From the NCBI RefSeq assembly GCF_027460265.1, contig NZ_JAPZBC010000001.1:2569501-2633500 (forward strand): 64,000 nt of DNA, read 5' to 3'. Both the position numbers and the translations under genes were made by a program. Positions 54,566 to 62,158 of the stretch are shown in pieces. Source of the DNA: Streptomyces sp. WMMC940 (GTDB taxonomy: Bacteria > Actinomycetota > Actinomycetes > Streptomycetales > Streptomycetaceae). The notes under the pieces were generated by a model that did not search any database, was not told where the DNA came from, and saw only the letters and a program-made list of their open reading frames with translations. Every line of letters begins with the position of its first letter. Position 1 is the stretch's first letter.

Positions 54566-55534
54566 TCACCAGACAGCCAGCGTTTCCGTGTACTTGGTCA
54601 GATGGACCCCCGGCTCGTACCACAGCCGGTCATGGTCGACCGGCAGCCCGGCCAGACCGTTGAGCGTCTGACCGACGAGATCCGCCCCAGCCGCCTCCGC
54701 AAGCGGAAAGCCGCCTCCCACACGGGCGTTGATCTCCGTCATCGCGATCGCGCCGTCCTCGGAGACGAACCCCTGGACGCAGCACGCGCCGACCGCACCC
54801 ACCGCGGCCAGCGTCCGTTCGACCTGCTCGGCCACGGCCCGGTCACGGAAGGTCCGCGAGACGACCGCCAGACCGCCCTTGACCAACAGCCTGTCCCGCA
54901 GCACCACCGACGCCCTGCCGTCGCGGTCCACCAGACAGTCCGCGGTGAACTCCCGGCCCTCGACCCTCTCCTGGACGATGGGCTTCGGCACCAGCTCGCA
55001 CAGCACCTGCGCCTGCTCCCCGGTGAAACAGAAATGCACGTTCTGCGCACCCTGACCACACCGCGGCTTGACCACCAGCGCCATGCCGTCGGGGACGGCG
55101 TCGAGCTCGTCCGGCGAGAAGGTACGAGGAGTGGGGATGCCCCACCGGGTGAGAACCCGGTGGAACTCCGCCTTGTCGACGCAGGCCTGCACAGCGCCCG
55201 CCTCAGGCAGCCACGTGGCCACCCCCAGCTCCTCCAACGCCGCTCGCTGGGCGATGAGTTGCGGAAGCTCCTGCTCGACGGTGGAAAGGAGCGCGTCGGG
55301 CCTGACCTCGCGGCACAGAGCCAGCAGCCCCGAGACATAATCAGGGTGCCCCGCCGGGGCCATCGTGCGCGCGGTGACACCCTCCAGCCGAAGCCCGGAC
55401 GCCAGCGCGTCGGCGTCCGCCGCGATGACCTCACGGCCCAGCCTCATCAGGCTCCTGGCCAGATCGAACCCGGGCGCGCCACCGACCCCGGTGACCAGCA
55501 CACGCTGCGGAACAGCACGGGAGACGTCGCTCAT
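54566..55534 (-). CDS. ATP-grasp ligase (carbamoyl-phosphate-synthase-like)
   Basis: A 322-residue ATP-grasp protein. The Rossmann start RVLVTGVGGAPGFDLARSLM, the lysine of MALVVKPRCGQGAQN, the acidic GREFTADCLVDRDG and the Mg-binding TEINARVGGGFPLAEAAG are all present. Such stand-alone enzymes in polysaccharide or antibiotic clusters join an amino acid or carboxylate to an amine. Here it may amidate the sugar made by its neighbours. It is 7 nt from the rfbB gene stop. Confidence 0.88.
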   Translation of the reverse strand: MSDVSRAVPQRVLVTGVGGAPGFDLARSLMRLGREVIAADADALASGLRLEGVTARTMAPAGHPDYVSGLLALCREVRPDALLSTVEQELPQLIAQRAALEELGVATWLPEAGAVQACVDKAEFHRVLTRWGIPTPRTFSPDELDAVPDGMALVVKPRCGQGAQNVHFCFTGEQAQVLCELVPKPIVQERVEGREFTADCLVDRDGRASVVLRDRLLVKGGLAVVSRTFRDRAVAEQVERTLAAVGAVGACCVQGFVSEDGAIAMTEINARVGGGFPLAEAAGADLVGQTLNGLAGLPVDHDRLWYEPGVHLTKYTETLAVW

Positions 55535-55541
55535 CCTGGCC

Positions 55542-56555
55542 TCACGCCCCCGTCACGAGAGCGGCCTTGGTCCCGGTCGGCACGCCCACGCGGTGACGCA
55601 GCAGCGGCGCCCAGTGCCCCGGGTTCCGCCGGTACCACTCGACGGTCTCCGCCAGCCCGTCCTCCAGGTCGCGCACCGGACGGTAACCGAGACCGTCAGC
55701 GATCTTCGACCAGTCCATCGCATAGCGGATGTCGTTGGACTGACGGTCGGGGATGTACGTCACCGAGTCCCAGTCGGCCCCGCACAGCCGCAGGATGATC
55801 CCCGTGAGCTCCTTGCTCGTCAGGTCCGTGCCACCGCCGATGTTGTAGATCTCCCCTGGAACCCCGCCCCGCAGCACCAGCTCGATGCCCTGGCCGTTGT
55901 CCTCGGCGTGGAGCCAGTTGCGCACGTGCTGTCCACGCCCGTGCAGGGTGACCTGCTCACCCCGCAGCAGCTTCGTCACGAACAGCGGGATGATCTTCTC
56001 CGGGTACTGGCAGGGCCCGTAGTTGTTCGAGGACCGCGTGACGCAGACGGGCACGTCGTAGGTCTCGAAGTACGAGAGCGCCATGAGGTCGCTGGACGCC
56101 TTGGACGCGGCGTACGGAACCGTCGGCCGCAGCGGGTCCGACTCCGTCGCCGAACCCGACACCAAAGGCCCGTAGACCTCGTCCGTCGAGACGTGGACGA
56201 ACTTCTCCACACCGTGACGCTTGGCCGCCTCCAGCAGCCGCTGGGTGCCCATCACGTTCGTCGTCACGAAGCTCTCCGCGTCGACGAGGGACCGGTCGAC
56301 GTGCGACTCCGCCGCGAAGTGCACGACGGCGTCGTGCTCAGCCACGAGCACGTCCACCAGCGCGGTGTCCAGGATGTTGCCGTGCACGAACTGCAGCTTC
56401 GGGGAGAGAAACGCCTCGCCCAGGTTCGACACGGTCCCCGCGTACGTGAGGGCGTCGAGCACCGTGACCTTGGCGATGTCGTCCGCCCGCAGAAGGCGCT
56501 TGACGAAGTGTGAACCGATGAAGCCCGCTCCACCAGTGACCAGTACGTTCTTCAT
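55542..56555 (-). CDS. rfbB: dTDP-glucose 4,6-dehydratase
   Basis: A 337-residue SDR enzyme converting dTDP-glucose to dTDP-4-keto-6-deoxyglucose. NAD loop VTGGAGFIGSHFVKRL, STDEVYGPL, the catalytic Tyr-Lys in PYAASKASSD and EDNGQGIELVL region are all intact. It is the committed step for many deoxy- and amino-sugars. No rfbA nucleotidyltransferase is in the window, so dTDP-glucose must come from elsewhere. ATG 56555 was chosen; TTG 56564 is possible. Confidence 0.95.
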   Translation of the reverse strand: MKNVLVTGGAGFIGSHFVKRLLRADDIAKVTVLDALTYAGTVSNLGEAFLSPKLQFVHGNILDTALVDVLVAEHDAVVHFAAESHVDRSLVDAESFVTTNVMGTQRLLEAAKRHGVEKFVHVSTDEVYGPLVSGSATESDPLRPTVPYAASKASSDLMALSYFETYDVPVCVTRSSNNYGPCQYPEKIIPLFVTKLLRGEQVTLHGRGQHVRNWLHAEDNGQGIELVLRGGVPGEIYNIGGGTDLTSKELTGIILRLCGADWDSVTYIPDRQSNDIRYAMDWSKIADGLGYRPVRDLEDGLAETVEWYRRNPGHWAPLLRHRVGVPTGTKAALVTGA

Positions 56556-56690
56556 GAGCGTCAACCACTCCGATCTGAGAGGGAAATGACCAGACGCCCC
56601 GGCGAGGCACGACGCAGACGCGCACGTCAGCCGGGGTGGAAACCGCGGTTCGGCGCCACAACGGCGCCGCGAACCGGACGTAGGAACCGG

Positions 56691-57257
56691 TCAGCCGGCG
56701 TAGGCGGGAAGCAGGCGGGCCCGCAGGGCCTCCGTCAGCCCGGGCGCCGCCTCGTCCTTCGGGGACAGCGTCGGCTCCACGCCGGCCGGCCAGCCGATGC
56801 CGATCTCGGGGTCGAGGGGGTTGATCCGCCGCTCGGCAGCCGGATCATGGGCACCGGAGAGCAGGTAGAACAGCGTCGAGCCGTCGACGAGGGACAGGAA
56901 GCAGTGCCCCAGGCCCTCGGAGATGTAGACCCACGCCGGCGTGTCCTCGTCGAGACGCTCCATGTGCACCCGCCCGAAGGTCGGAGAACCCACACGGAGA
57001 TCGACCACGACATCCAGAACGGCGCCCCTCGTACAGGTGACGACCTTCGAATGACCGGGCGTGACGCTGATACCGCGCAGCGCGCCCTGGCGGGAGACGG
57101 AACAGTTCGCCTGCTTCGGGGCCATGTCCGCCCCGGTCGTGCCCAGCAGCAGCGAACCGCTGAACCACTCGTGGAAACTGCCTCGCTCATCCTGGAAGAC
57201 ATCGGCGTCGAAGCGCCACGCTCCCGGGATGCTCAATGGTCTGGCTCGGCCAGCCAC
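56691..57257 (-). CDS. dTDP-4-keto-6-deoxysugar 3,5-epimerase-like protein with altered active site
   Basis: A 188-residue cupin of the RmlC family. The start PLSIPGAWRFDADVF, LDVVVDLRVGSPTFGRVHM and INPLDPEIGIGWP are standard. The catalytic block is not: where relatives read RGIHF..VPPGQAKYVTC, this has RGISVTPGHSKVVTC, so the histidine is lost with about three residues, and the later Tyr of the Y-x-P segment reads A-H-D-P. Family length is otherwise normal. It may be inactive or do a different reaction. It is the first gene of the sugar operon, 120 nt after leader B2. Confidence 0.85.
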   Translation of the reverse strand: MAGRARPLSIPGAWRFDADVFQDERGSFHEWFSGSLLLGTTGADMAPKQANCSVSRQGALRGISVTPGHSKVVTCTRGAVLDVVVDLRVGSPTFGRVHMERLDEDTPAWVYISEGLGHCFLSLVDGSTLFYLLSGAHDPAAERRINPLDPEIGIGWPAGVEPTLSPKDEAAPGLTEALRARLLPAYAG

Positions 57258-57360
57258 GTCTTACCCCTTCGCATCAGACGCGATCGACCGGCACAGCGGC
57301 TCGATCACGTCAGGTCAGCGGGCCCGAACTGAATCGCGCCCGGCCGGGGGGCGGTCCCGC

Positions 57361-57452
57361 CCGGCACGAGCCGACCGGCAGACGCCTGAAGGGGGGCCGC
57401 AAGGCGCTTTCCCTTGCGGCCCCCCAGGCGTCTGCCAGGCTCCAGTGCCGGG
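57361..57452 (-). promoter_or_regulatory. Hairpin leader element B2
   Basis: Second copy of the 91-92 bp palindrome seen at 49867-49957. GGCAGACGCCTG (57377-57388) pairs with CAGGCGTCTGCC (57425-57436) around GGGGGGCCGCAAGG and CCTTGCGGCCCCCC, and the outer CCGGCAC and GTGCCGG also pair. The RmlC-like gene begins 120 nt downstream on the minus strand. Confidence 0.8.
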
Positions 57453-57675
57453 TGGGACCGCCCGGGCGGGCGCCAGTCCCGGCCTCTGCGTGACAGAGCC
57501 GCTCAATGACCCGACGAAGAAGACGACGTGCGGCGACGGCCGCGCCCTCAGCGCGGCACGTGGTTGCTACGACGGCATGCCACTGGAGCGGAGGGCGGGA
57601 GCACAGGCCGAGGAATGATCGATACGGGACGAGTGTGAGGGGGTGCGCTGGACCGACAGGACAGATGCAGGCGCG

Positions 57676-58467
57676 TCAGGACAACCCCAGCACGTCAGCG
57701 CGGGCGAAGCGGTCGAAACGGCCCGGGGACAGGCCCCGGCGCTCCGCCGTCACCTCGAAACAGCCCACCGACCAACCCAGCAGCTCCGCCGCCTCCGAGC
57801 TGCTCACGCTCTCGGCCAACCAAGCCAAACGCTCCTCGACGATCGCCGAGACCGTCGTAAGCGGCAGGGCATCCAGGTCCTCCACGGCATAGAGCGGCCA
57901 GCCACGGAAATCACCCACCGCACTCAGCAGACCGCGGTCGGCCAGGAGCTGCACGTCCGAACGATCCACCTCCAGACCCGTCCGCTCGCACAGCCGCTCC
58001 GCCGCCTTCTCCGAACCCAGACCCGGATGATCACCCACCGCCGCCAGGATCTCCGGCACGCGATCCGGCAACGTCCGGGCCAGCTCCTCCGACCAGCGGT
58101 GCTCCGGCGTGTCCGGAGCAGGGATCAGGTCGCGGTCGCGGGCTCGTTGCAACTGCCAGTTCTTCAGACCGAGATAACGGGCCAGCTGAACTGGGCCCAG
58201 GCCTTCGCGACTTCCCGAACGCGTACGCTTGGGTGCCGCCTGGTCCTCGGTCGCGGGGGACGCGTCGCCGTCACTGTCCAGCGCCGCCAGAATCTCCGGC
58301 ACACGGTCCGGCAACGTGCGGGCCAGCTCCGCCGACCAACGGCGGTCCTCAATGTCCGGCGCCGGGATCAGACCACGCTTCAACGCCCGCCTCAGCTGCC
58401 GCTCCTCCATACCGAGCCAACGCGCAAGCTGAACAGGACCGAAGTCGGTGCGGTGCCGGCTGGTCAC
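57676..58467 (-). CDS. Tandem-repeat DNA-binding-like regulator
   Basis: A 263-residue protein with a clear internal duplication: GPVQLARWLGMEERQLRRAL and GPVQLARYLGLKNWQLQRAR, each followed by GLIPAPDxxxxRWSxELARTLPDRVPEILAA-like text. A third, diverged copy with SSSEAAELLGWSVGCFEVTA is at the C-terminus. Each unit is helix-turn-helix-like, in the style of excisionase/MerR winged domains. GTG 58467 has AAGGGA about 8 nt upstream; a longer GTG start is at 58503. It may regulate the neighbouring mobilisation genes. Confidence 0.78.
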   Translation of the reverse strand: MTSRHRTDFGPVQLARWLGMEERQLRRALKRGLIPAPDIEDRRWSAELARTLPDRVPEILAALDSDGDASPATEDQAAPKRTRSGSREGLGPVQLARYLGLKNWQLQRARDRDLIPAPDTPEHRWSEELARTLPDRVPEILAAVGDHPGLGSEKAAERLCERTGLEVDRSDVQLLADRGLLSAVGDFRGWPLYAVEDLDALPLTTVSAIVEERLAWLAESVSSSEAAELLGWSVGCFEVTAERRGLSPGRFDRFARADVLGLS

Positions 58468-58584
58468 AGCAGCATCCCTTCGTCGTCGTGCAGAGCCATC
58501 CACAAGAGGGCAACCCGCGCCAGCAGCACGGGAACCCCCTGCGGCAGTCTCGCTTACGGCACTGACATCGGGGGTGCGGGTGTC

Positions 58585-59413
58585 TCAGGGAGCCGCGGAA
58601 GGGTCCAGGTCCGCGTGCGATTCGGGGCCCTGTACAGCCACCGCCGTACGCAACTGCGGCCAGCTCAGATCCTTCGCCACCTTCGACGCCGGAATCCAGA
58701 TCCGAGCCCCCTCACGGTCCCGCCACTCCGGGATCGTGAAGGAATAGCCGCCCATCACACCCGTCGCCGTCAGACGCACCCGCCACAACACACCCGCCGC
58801 GTCCAACGCCCGCTCGAACGCCTCCCTGCCCCGCCCACGCGACGCCTCCCGCGCCCCACGCACCCGCGCCCGCAACTCCTCACGCTCCGGCAGCGGCGCA
58901 CCACGACGCAGGCTCGCCTCCCGCTCAGGCCGCGTCACCTGCGGCGCCACCCGGTCACTCCGCTCCTCCGCGTCCACCAGCTTGTAGATCCGCTCAATCT
59001 CCCGGACGATCGGCCACGAACGGTGATAGTCGAACGCGTCCCGCACCAGCCAGCCACGCCAATCCACCCGACTCACGGTGAGATGAATGTGCTCCTCACC
59101 GTGCCGGACCGCCACCCACGGACAGTCCCCGTAACCCATACGCCGCACATAGCGCTCAGCGATCCTGCCCCAGTCCGAATCCGACAGAATCCGGTCCTCC
59201 GGAGCCGTCCGCAGCGCGCAACGCCAGATTGGACGGGCCACGTCCGCCCGCCGCGCCGTGTGTGTGTCGATGAGCTGCACCAACTGATCCAACGTGCCAG
59301 GCACGTTCCCCGCCACCAGGCGGGGGTTCTCGTGCTCCTCATGGCGGCCCCGGACCGAAGTCGTAACGCAGGGCACGAGCCGCGCGGCGACCCTTGGTGA
59401 TCTTGGCGATCAC
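58585..59413 (-). pseudogene. Relaxase (MobP-like mobilisation protein) with an N-terminal frameshift
   Basis: The coding text begins at GTG 59413 with VIAKITKGRRAARALRYDFG and then leaves the frame: GGGGCC near 59348-59351 (CCCC on the plus strand) contains one base too many, and the frame stops five codons later. The frame that carries the rest (RHEEHENPRLVAGNVPGTLD) continues to 58585 and includes the relaxase metal motif HIHLTVSRVDW and IAERYVRRMGYGDCPWVAVR. The 829-nt length is 3n+1, as expected for one inserted G. It may be inactive, or the extra base may be a homopolymer sequencing error. The intact RHH accessory gene overlaps its start (GTGA). Confidence 0.82.
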
Positions 59414-59865
59414 CGGGCCGTCCCAACGCCGGGAACGGGTGTGGATAGGCCACGCGTCGACAGCGCCGCCTCTCCCAGGCGGGAGATCACCTCGTCGATG
59501 TGCGGTGGAAGCTCGCCTCGCTCACGGAGGGCGGTCACCAACTCGCGCAGGTCCGACGTCGCTTGGACCAGTTGGAGGTAGGCCGCCTCGTTCACCTCCG
59601 GCATCTTCGGCACGTCTCCTGGAACGCCGGGGTGGCCCTGCAGGGCCTCTTCTACGACCGCCCTCACCCAGGCGCCCAGTTCCTTCCTCTCCGTGCCGCC
59701 GCGCGCCTTCTGCCAGCGCTCCAGCTCCTCCTCGTTCAGGCGCACGCTCACGCAGTGCTTCCGCTTCGCACCCGGTGTACCCCGTACCAACTCCCGCTCC
59801 CTCCCCAGCGATAGCTGCCGCCACCTGCCTATCGGCGCCGACCGACACCGCAGCAGCAGTCCCAC
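59410..59865 (-). CDS. RHH mobilisation accessory protein (MobC-like)
   Basis: A 151-residue protein. CVSVRLNEEELERWQKARGG is the ribbon-helix-helix strand-helix motif, followed by a charged C-terminal helix (AAYLQLVQATSDLRELVTAL) and RGELPPHIDEVISRLGEA. RHH proteins of this size overlap the relaxase gene in IME mobilisation pairs. They bind oriT and assist the relaxase. ATG 59865 is the likely start. The 5' end lies beside a 250-bp gap that could contain the second oriT. Confidence 0.83.
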   Translation of the reverse strand: MGLLLRCRSAPIGRWRQLSLGRERELVRGTPGAKRKHCVSVRLNEEELERWQKARGGTERKELGAWVRAVVEEALQGHPGVPGDVPKMPEVNEAAYLQLVQATSDLRELVTALRERGELPPHIDEVISRLGEAALSTRGLSTPVPGVGTAR

Positions 59866-60049
59866 CCCTCACGGTAACCACACGCCGAGCAGCGCGAGAT
59901 CGTCGAGCGCCAACAACAGATAAGCGAAGCCCTGTTGCATAGCTCGCTCGCCCTCGCCTCGTTACAGCCCATCCAGTGCGGCCCGGCAAGCCGTAGGGCA
60001 CTCAGGTCTGCTCAGCCACGGCCTTTCTAGACGCGGACGCAAACGAAAG

Positions 60050-60090
60050 GGGGCGTTGCCTGACAGACAACTGCTGTCGGGCAACGCCCC
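60050..60090 (-). terminator. Terminator after parB
   Basis: The arms GGGGCGTTGCCTGACAG (60050-60066) and CTGTCGGGCAACGCCCC (60074-60090) form a 17-bp stem with a single mismatch, loop ACAACTG, and a T-rich run (CTTTCGTTTGC) on the minus-strand 3' side. It is 30 nt past the parB stop. Confidence 0.85.
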
Positions 60091-60120
60091 TGGTTCTGTG
60101 GGTGGTCCGTTTCGGTCCGA

Positions 60121-61353
60121 CTACTGCGCTTCTTCCGCCCGCTGTTGCTGCAGCAACCGCTGGACCATCCGAGCCCTCTGCTCCCGGGACATCTTCTGGA
60201 TGGCGATCTCCGCGCACGCGACCCCGTCATCCCACGGCATCTTGACCTGGCGCCGGGGGACGGGCTGGTTCCAGGCAGGGAGGTCGCCGCCGGTATGCGG
60301 CTCCAGTACGGGCTGGGCCGGCGGTTCGGATCCCGGCGGCTCCATTACGCCGTAATGACCTTCACCTCGCGTCGATCCCTCCCTTACGCCGTAATAACCG
60401 GCCGCGGCTTCGGAGCTCATTACGCCGTGATGTTCAGCCTCAGCCTCCTGATTGATTACGGTGTAATGACGGGCCTCCCCCGCACGGCTCATTACGCCGT
60501 AATGCCGAACCTCTCCCGGTGCCGTTGACTCTCCCTTCGTCGTGTTCATTGCGTCGTAATGAACAGCCTGGACCTGGGGGTGTTCCGAAGCGGATGCCGG
60601 GCTGGGTGTGGCGGGTCGGGTTGCCCTGGCCGCCTGCCGTGCGGCGTCCTTCTCCGCCCTCTGCTGCTTCAGCCGCTCAAGAGCGCGCTCCTGCTCCTCG
60701 ACCGGCTTCTTGCCCACCGCGCGCAGCAGGTCGATAGGCTCCCGCCCGATACGCTCCTGGAGTCGCGGGGTGAGATTGAGCAGCGCCAGGCGCTGGGAGA
60801 CCCAGCCCTGGGAACGGTGCAAGCGCTTAGCGAGGGCCTCCTGGGTGCCGTGTACGGCCTTCAGTCTGTGCAGTGCCCGGGCTTCGTCGAGCGGGTCGAG
60901 GTCCCGGCGATGGATGTTGGCGACGAGCGCCGACTCCAGCAGGGCCTCCTCGTCGTGTCCCTGGGCGTCGTCGACCAGAACCTTCACGGTGGCCATGCCC
61001 GTCTCCCGGGCCGCGGCCAGGCGGCTGCTGCCGTCAATGACGACATGGGTCGCATTCTCGTCGAGCTCCGCTTCCCGCCGGGGGTTGGCCTTTACATAGG
61101 CATCCCTGCTCATCACCGTGATCGCCTGCTTCTGCCCGTGCTCCTTGAGACTGCCGGCGAGCTGGGCGAGGTCGCCCAGGGACGAGCGGGGATTGTCCGG
61201 GTTGAGGCTGACGCGGTCGGTCGGCAGTTCTGTCGGGGGCGCCACGCCGTCGGTGGGCGCCCCGGTTGCCGCGGCGACTACTTCCCGACGTGAACTCGCC
61301 CGGTGGGCGGCACCGCCGAAACCACCGGAGTCCTGTTGTTCGGCCCTGCTCAT
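60121..61353 (-). CDS. parB: ParB/Spo0J-type partition protein
   Basis: A 410-residue centromere-binding CTPase. The ParB/Srx N-domain reads SLNPDNPRSSLGDLAQLAGS, HVVIDGSSRLAAARE and the CTP-binding ANIHRRDLDPLDEAR; the central HTH is AVHGTQEALAKRLHRSQGWV. The C-terminal dimerisation domain is after residue 340. Residues 264-337 are a low-complexity spacer of repeated HYGVM-like pentapeptides encoded by DNA palindromes (see 60343-60561). ATG 61353 overlaps the remains of parA (ATGA). Family proteins average about 300 residues; the insert accounts for the extra length. Confidence 0.93.
   Translation of the reverse strand: MSRAEQQDSGGFGGAAHRASSRREVVAAATGAPTDGVAPPTELPTDRVSLNPDNPRSSLGDLAQLAGSLKEHGQKQAITVMSRDAYVKANPRREAELDENATHVVIDGSSRLAAARETGMATVKVLVDDAQGHDEEALLESALVANIHRRDLDPLDEARALHRLKAVHGTQEALAKRLHRSQGWVSQRLALLNLTPRLQERIGREPIDLLRAVGKKPVEEQERALERLKQQRAEKDAARQAARATRPATPSPASASEHPQVQAVHYDAMNTTKGESTAPGEVRHYGVMSRAGEARHYTVINQEAEAEHHGVMSSEAAAGYYGVREGSTRGEGHYGVMEPPGSEPPAQPVLEPHTGGDLPAWNQPVPRRQVKMPWDDGVACAEIAIQKMSREQRARMVQRLLQQQRAEEAQ
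60343..60561. repeat. Six in-frame copies of a 15-bp palindrome inside parB
   Basis: Copies start at 60343, 60382, 60418, 60454, 60490 and 60547. The consensus CATTACGCCGTAATG is a perfect palindrome around one base; 60343 and 60490 are exact. Spacings are 39, 36, 36, 36 and 57 bp, all multiples of 3, so each copy is read in one frame, giving HYGVM, YYGVR, HHGVM, HYTVI, HYGVM and HYDAM. His is always CAT and Val almost always GTA, codons that Streptomyces avoids, which points to selection on the DNA. Similar sites are not seen elsewhere in the window. Confidence 0.9.
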
Positions 61354-61915
61354 GAGCTTTCCTTGGCCAGTGTGCGCATACCCACCGCATGCTGGCGCTT
61401 GGGGGCATAAAGGAGTAGGCGCCGCTTCATGCGTATCGCTTCCTTCCGTTCCGTAAGATCACTGGTGATCTCAACAACCCTGGGATCCTTCACATCCCTC
61501 CAGCCCTGGAGTAGCGAAGTCACAATGACGCCCCGGCGAAGGTCGTAATGGATCATGCCGAGATCGTCGATGTTCAAGGAGGGACCGCCACACAGATCCT
61601 CGTCTGATCGGTAATCAGATCACAGGCGTCGGCGGAGCTGTCCTCGGCCTGCACGACAGACAGACCCCATCTTTCGCCGTCACGCCGACGGCTATAGGGG
61701 TTCTCCACGTCCGGCGCGGCGTCCGCGTCGGACGCCACCAGCTGCTGGAGGACACACCAGGTACAGCGTGCCGGGGTCTTCCCCGAGGTCTTGGCCCGTG
61801 CCAGCCATGACGGTTGTCTACCCACGCCGCCTTTCTGGTTGCACACGACGATCCGCCGGGTGATGTCCGGACGGCTGCGGTCTGATGCGAGAGAGACGCC
61901 GCGTGCCGCGCACAT
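61350..61915 (-). pseudogene. parA: Decayed parA partition ATPase
   Basis: Two incompatible fragments. The upstream one (to 61574) has ITRRIVVCNQKGGVGRQP, in which the Walker A lysine is replaced (KGGVGKT is expected), and later VVQAEDSSADACDLITDQTR. The downstream one (61577-61350) is the C-terminus: DDLGMIHYDLRRGVIVTSLL, QGWRDVKDPRVVEITSDLTE, RLLLYAPKRQHAVGMRTLAK. A frameshift lies between them and a large part of the middle, including the Walker A' and Walker B regions, is gone. It overlaps parB (ATGA), as expected for an ancient parAB operon. No other parA is visible in this block. Confidence 0.8.
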
Positions 61916-62158
61916 CGCCCTGAGTCCGTCTCACTTGACCGAGGGAAGCCAGGCGAAGAACGAGTCCGCACCCGCAATGCTCGCGGGAGTCATGGGGGGA
62001 GCCCGAACCAGTCGGCAATGACCTCCCCCACAGCCGCTTCCCGCGCCCTCAGGTTGCTGGACCGCGGATGATTGGGCTATCTGAATCTGGCTGTGGCGGA
62101 TATTTCGTGACGGTCAGTTCTAAACATCCGTCATGACCGGCAATGTCCGTTCACCAGC

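Noticed and set aside
57643..59400. A long plus-strand frame opposite the repeat-domain regulator and relaxase.
   Set aside because: Arg/His/Pro-rich shadow with no start context; minus-strand genes explain the region.
60343..60561. Replication-origin iterons.
   Set aside because: No Rep gene is nearby, and the repeats are palindromic rather than direct iterons and lie in parB; the centromere reading is simpler. An origin role cannot be excluded.
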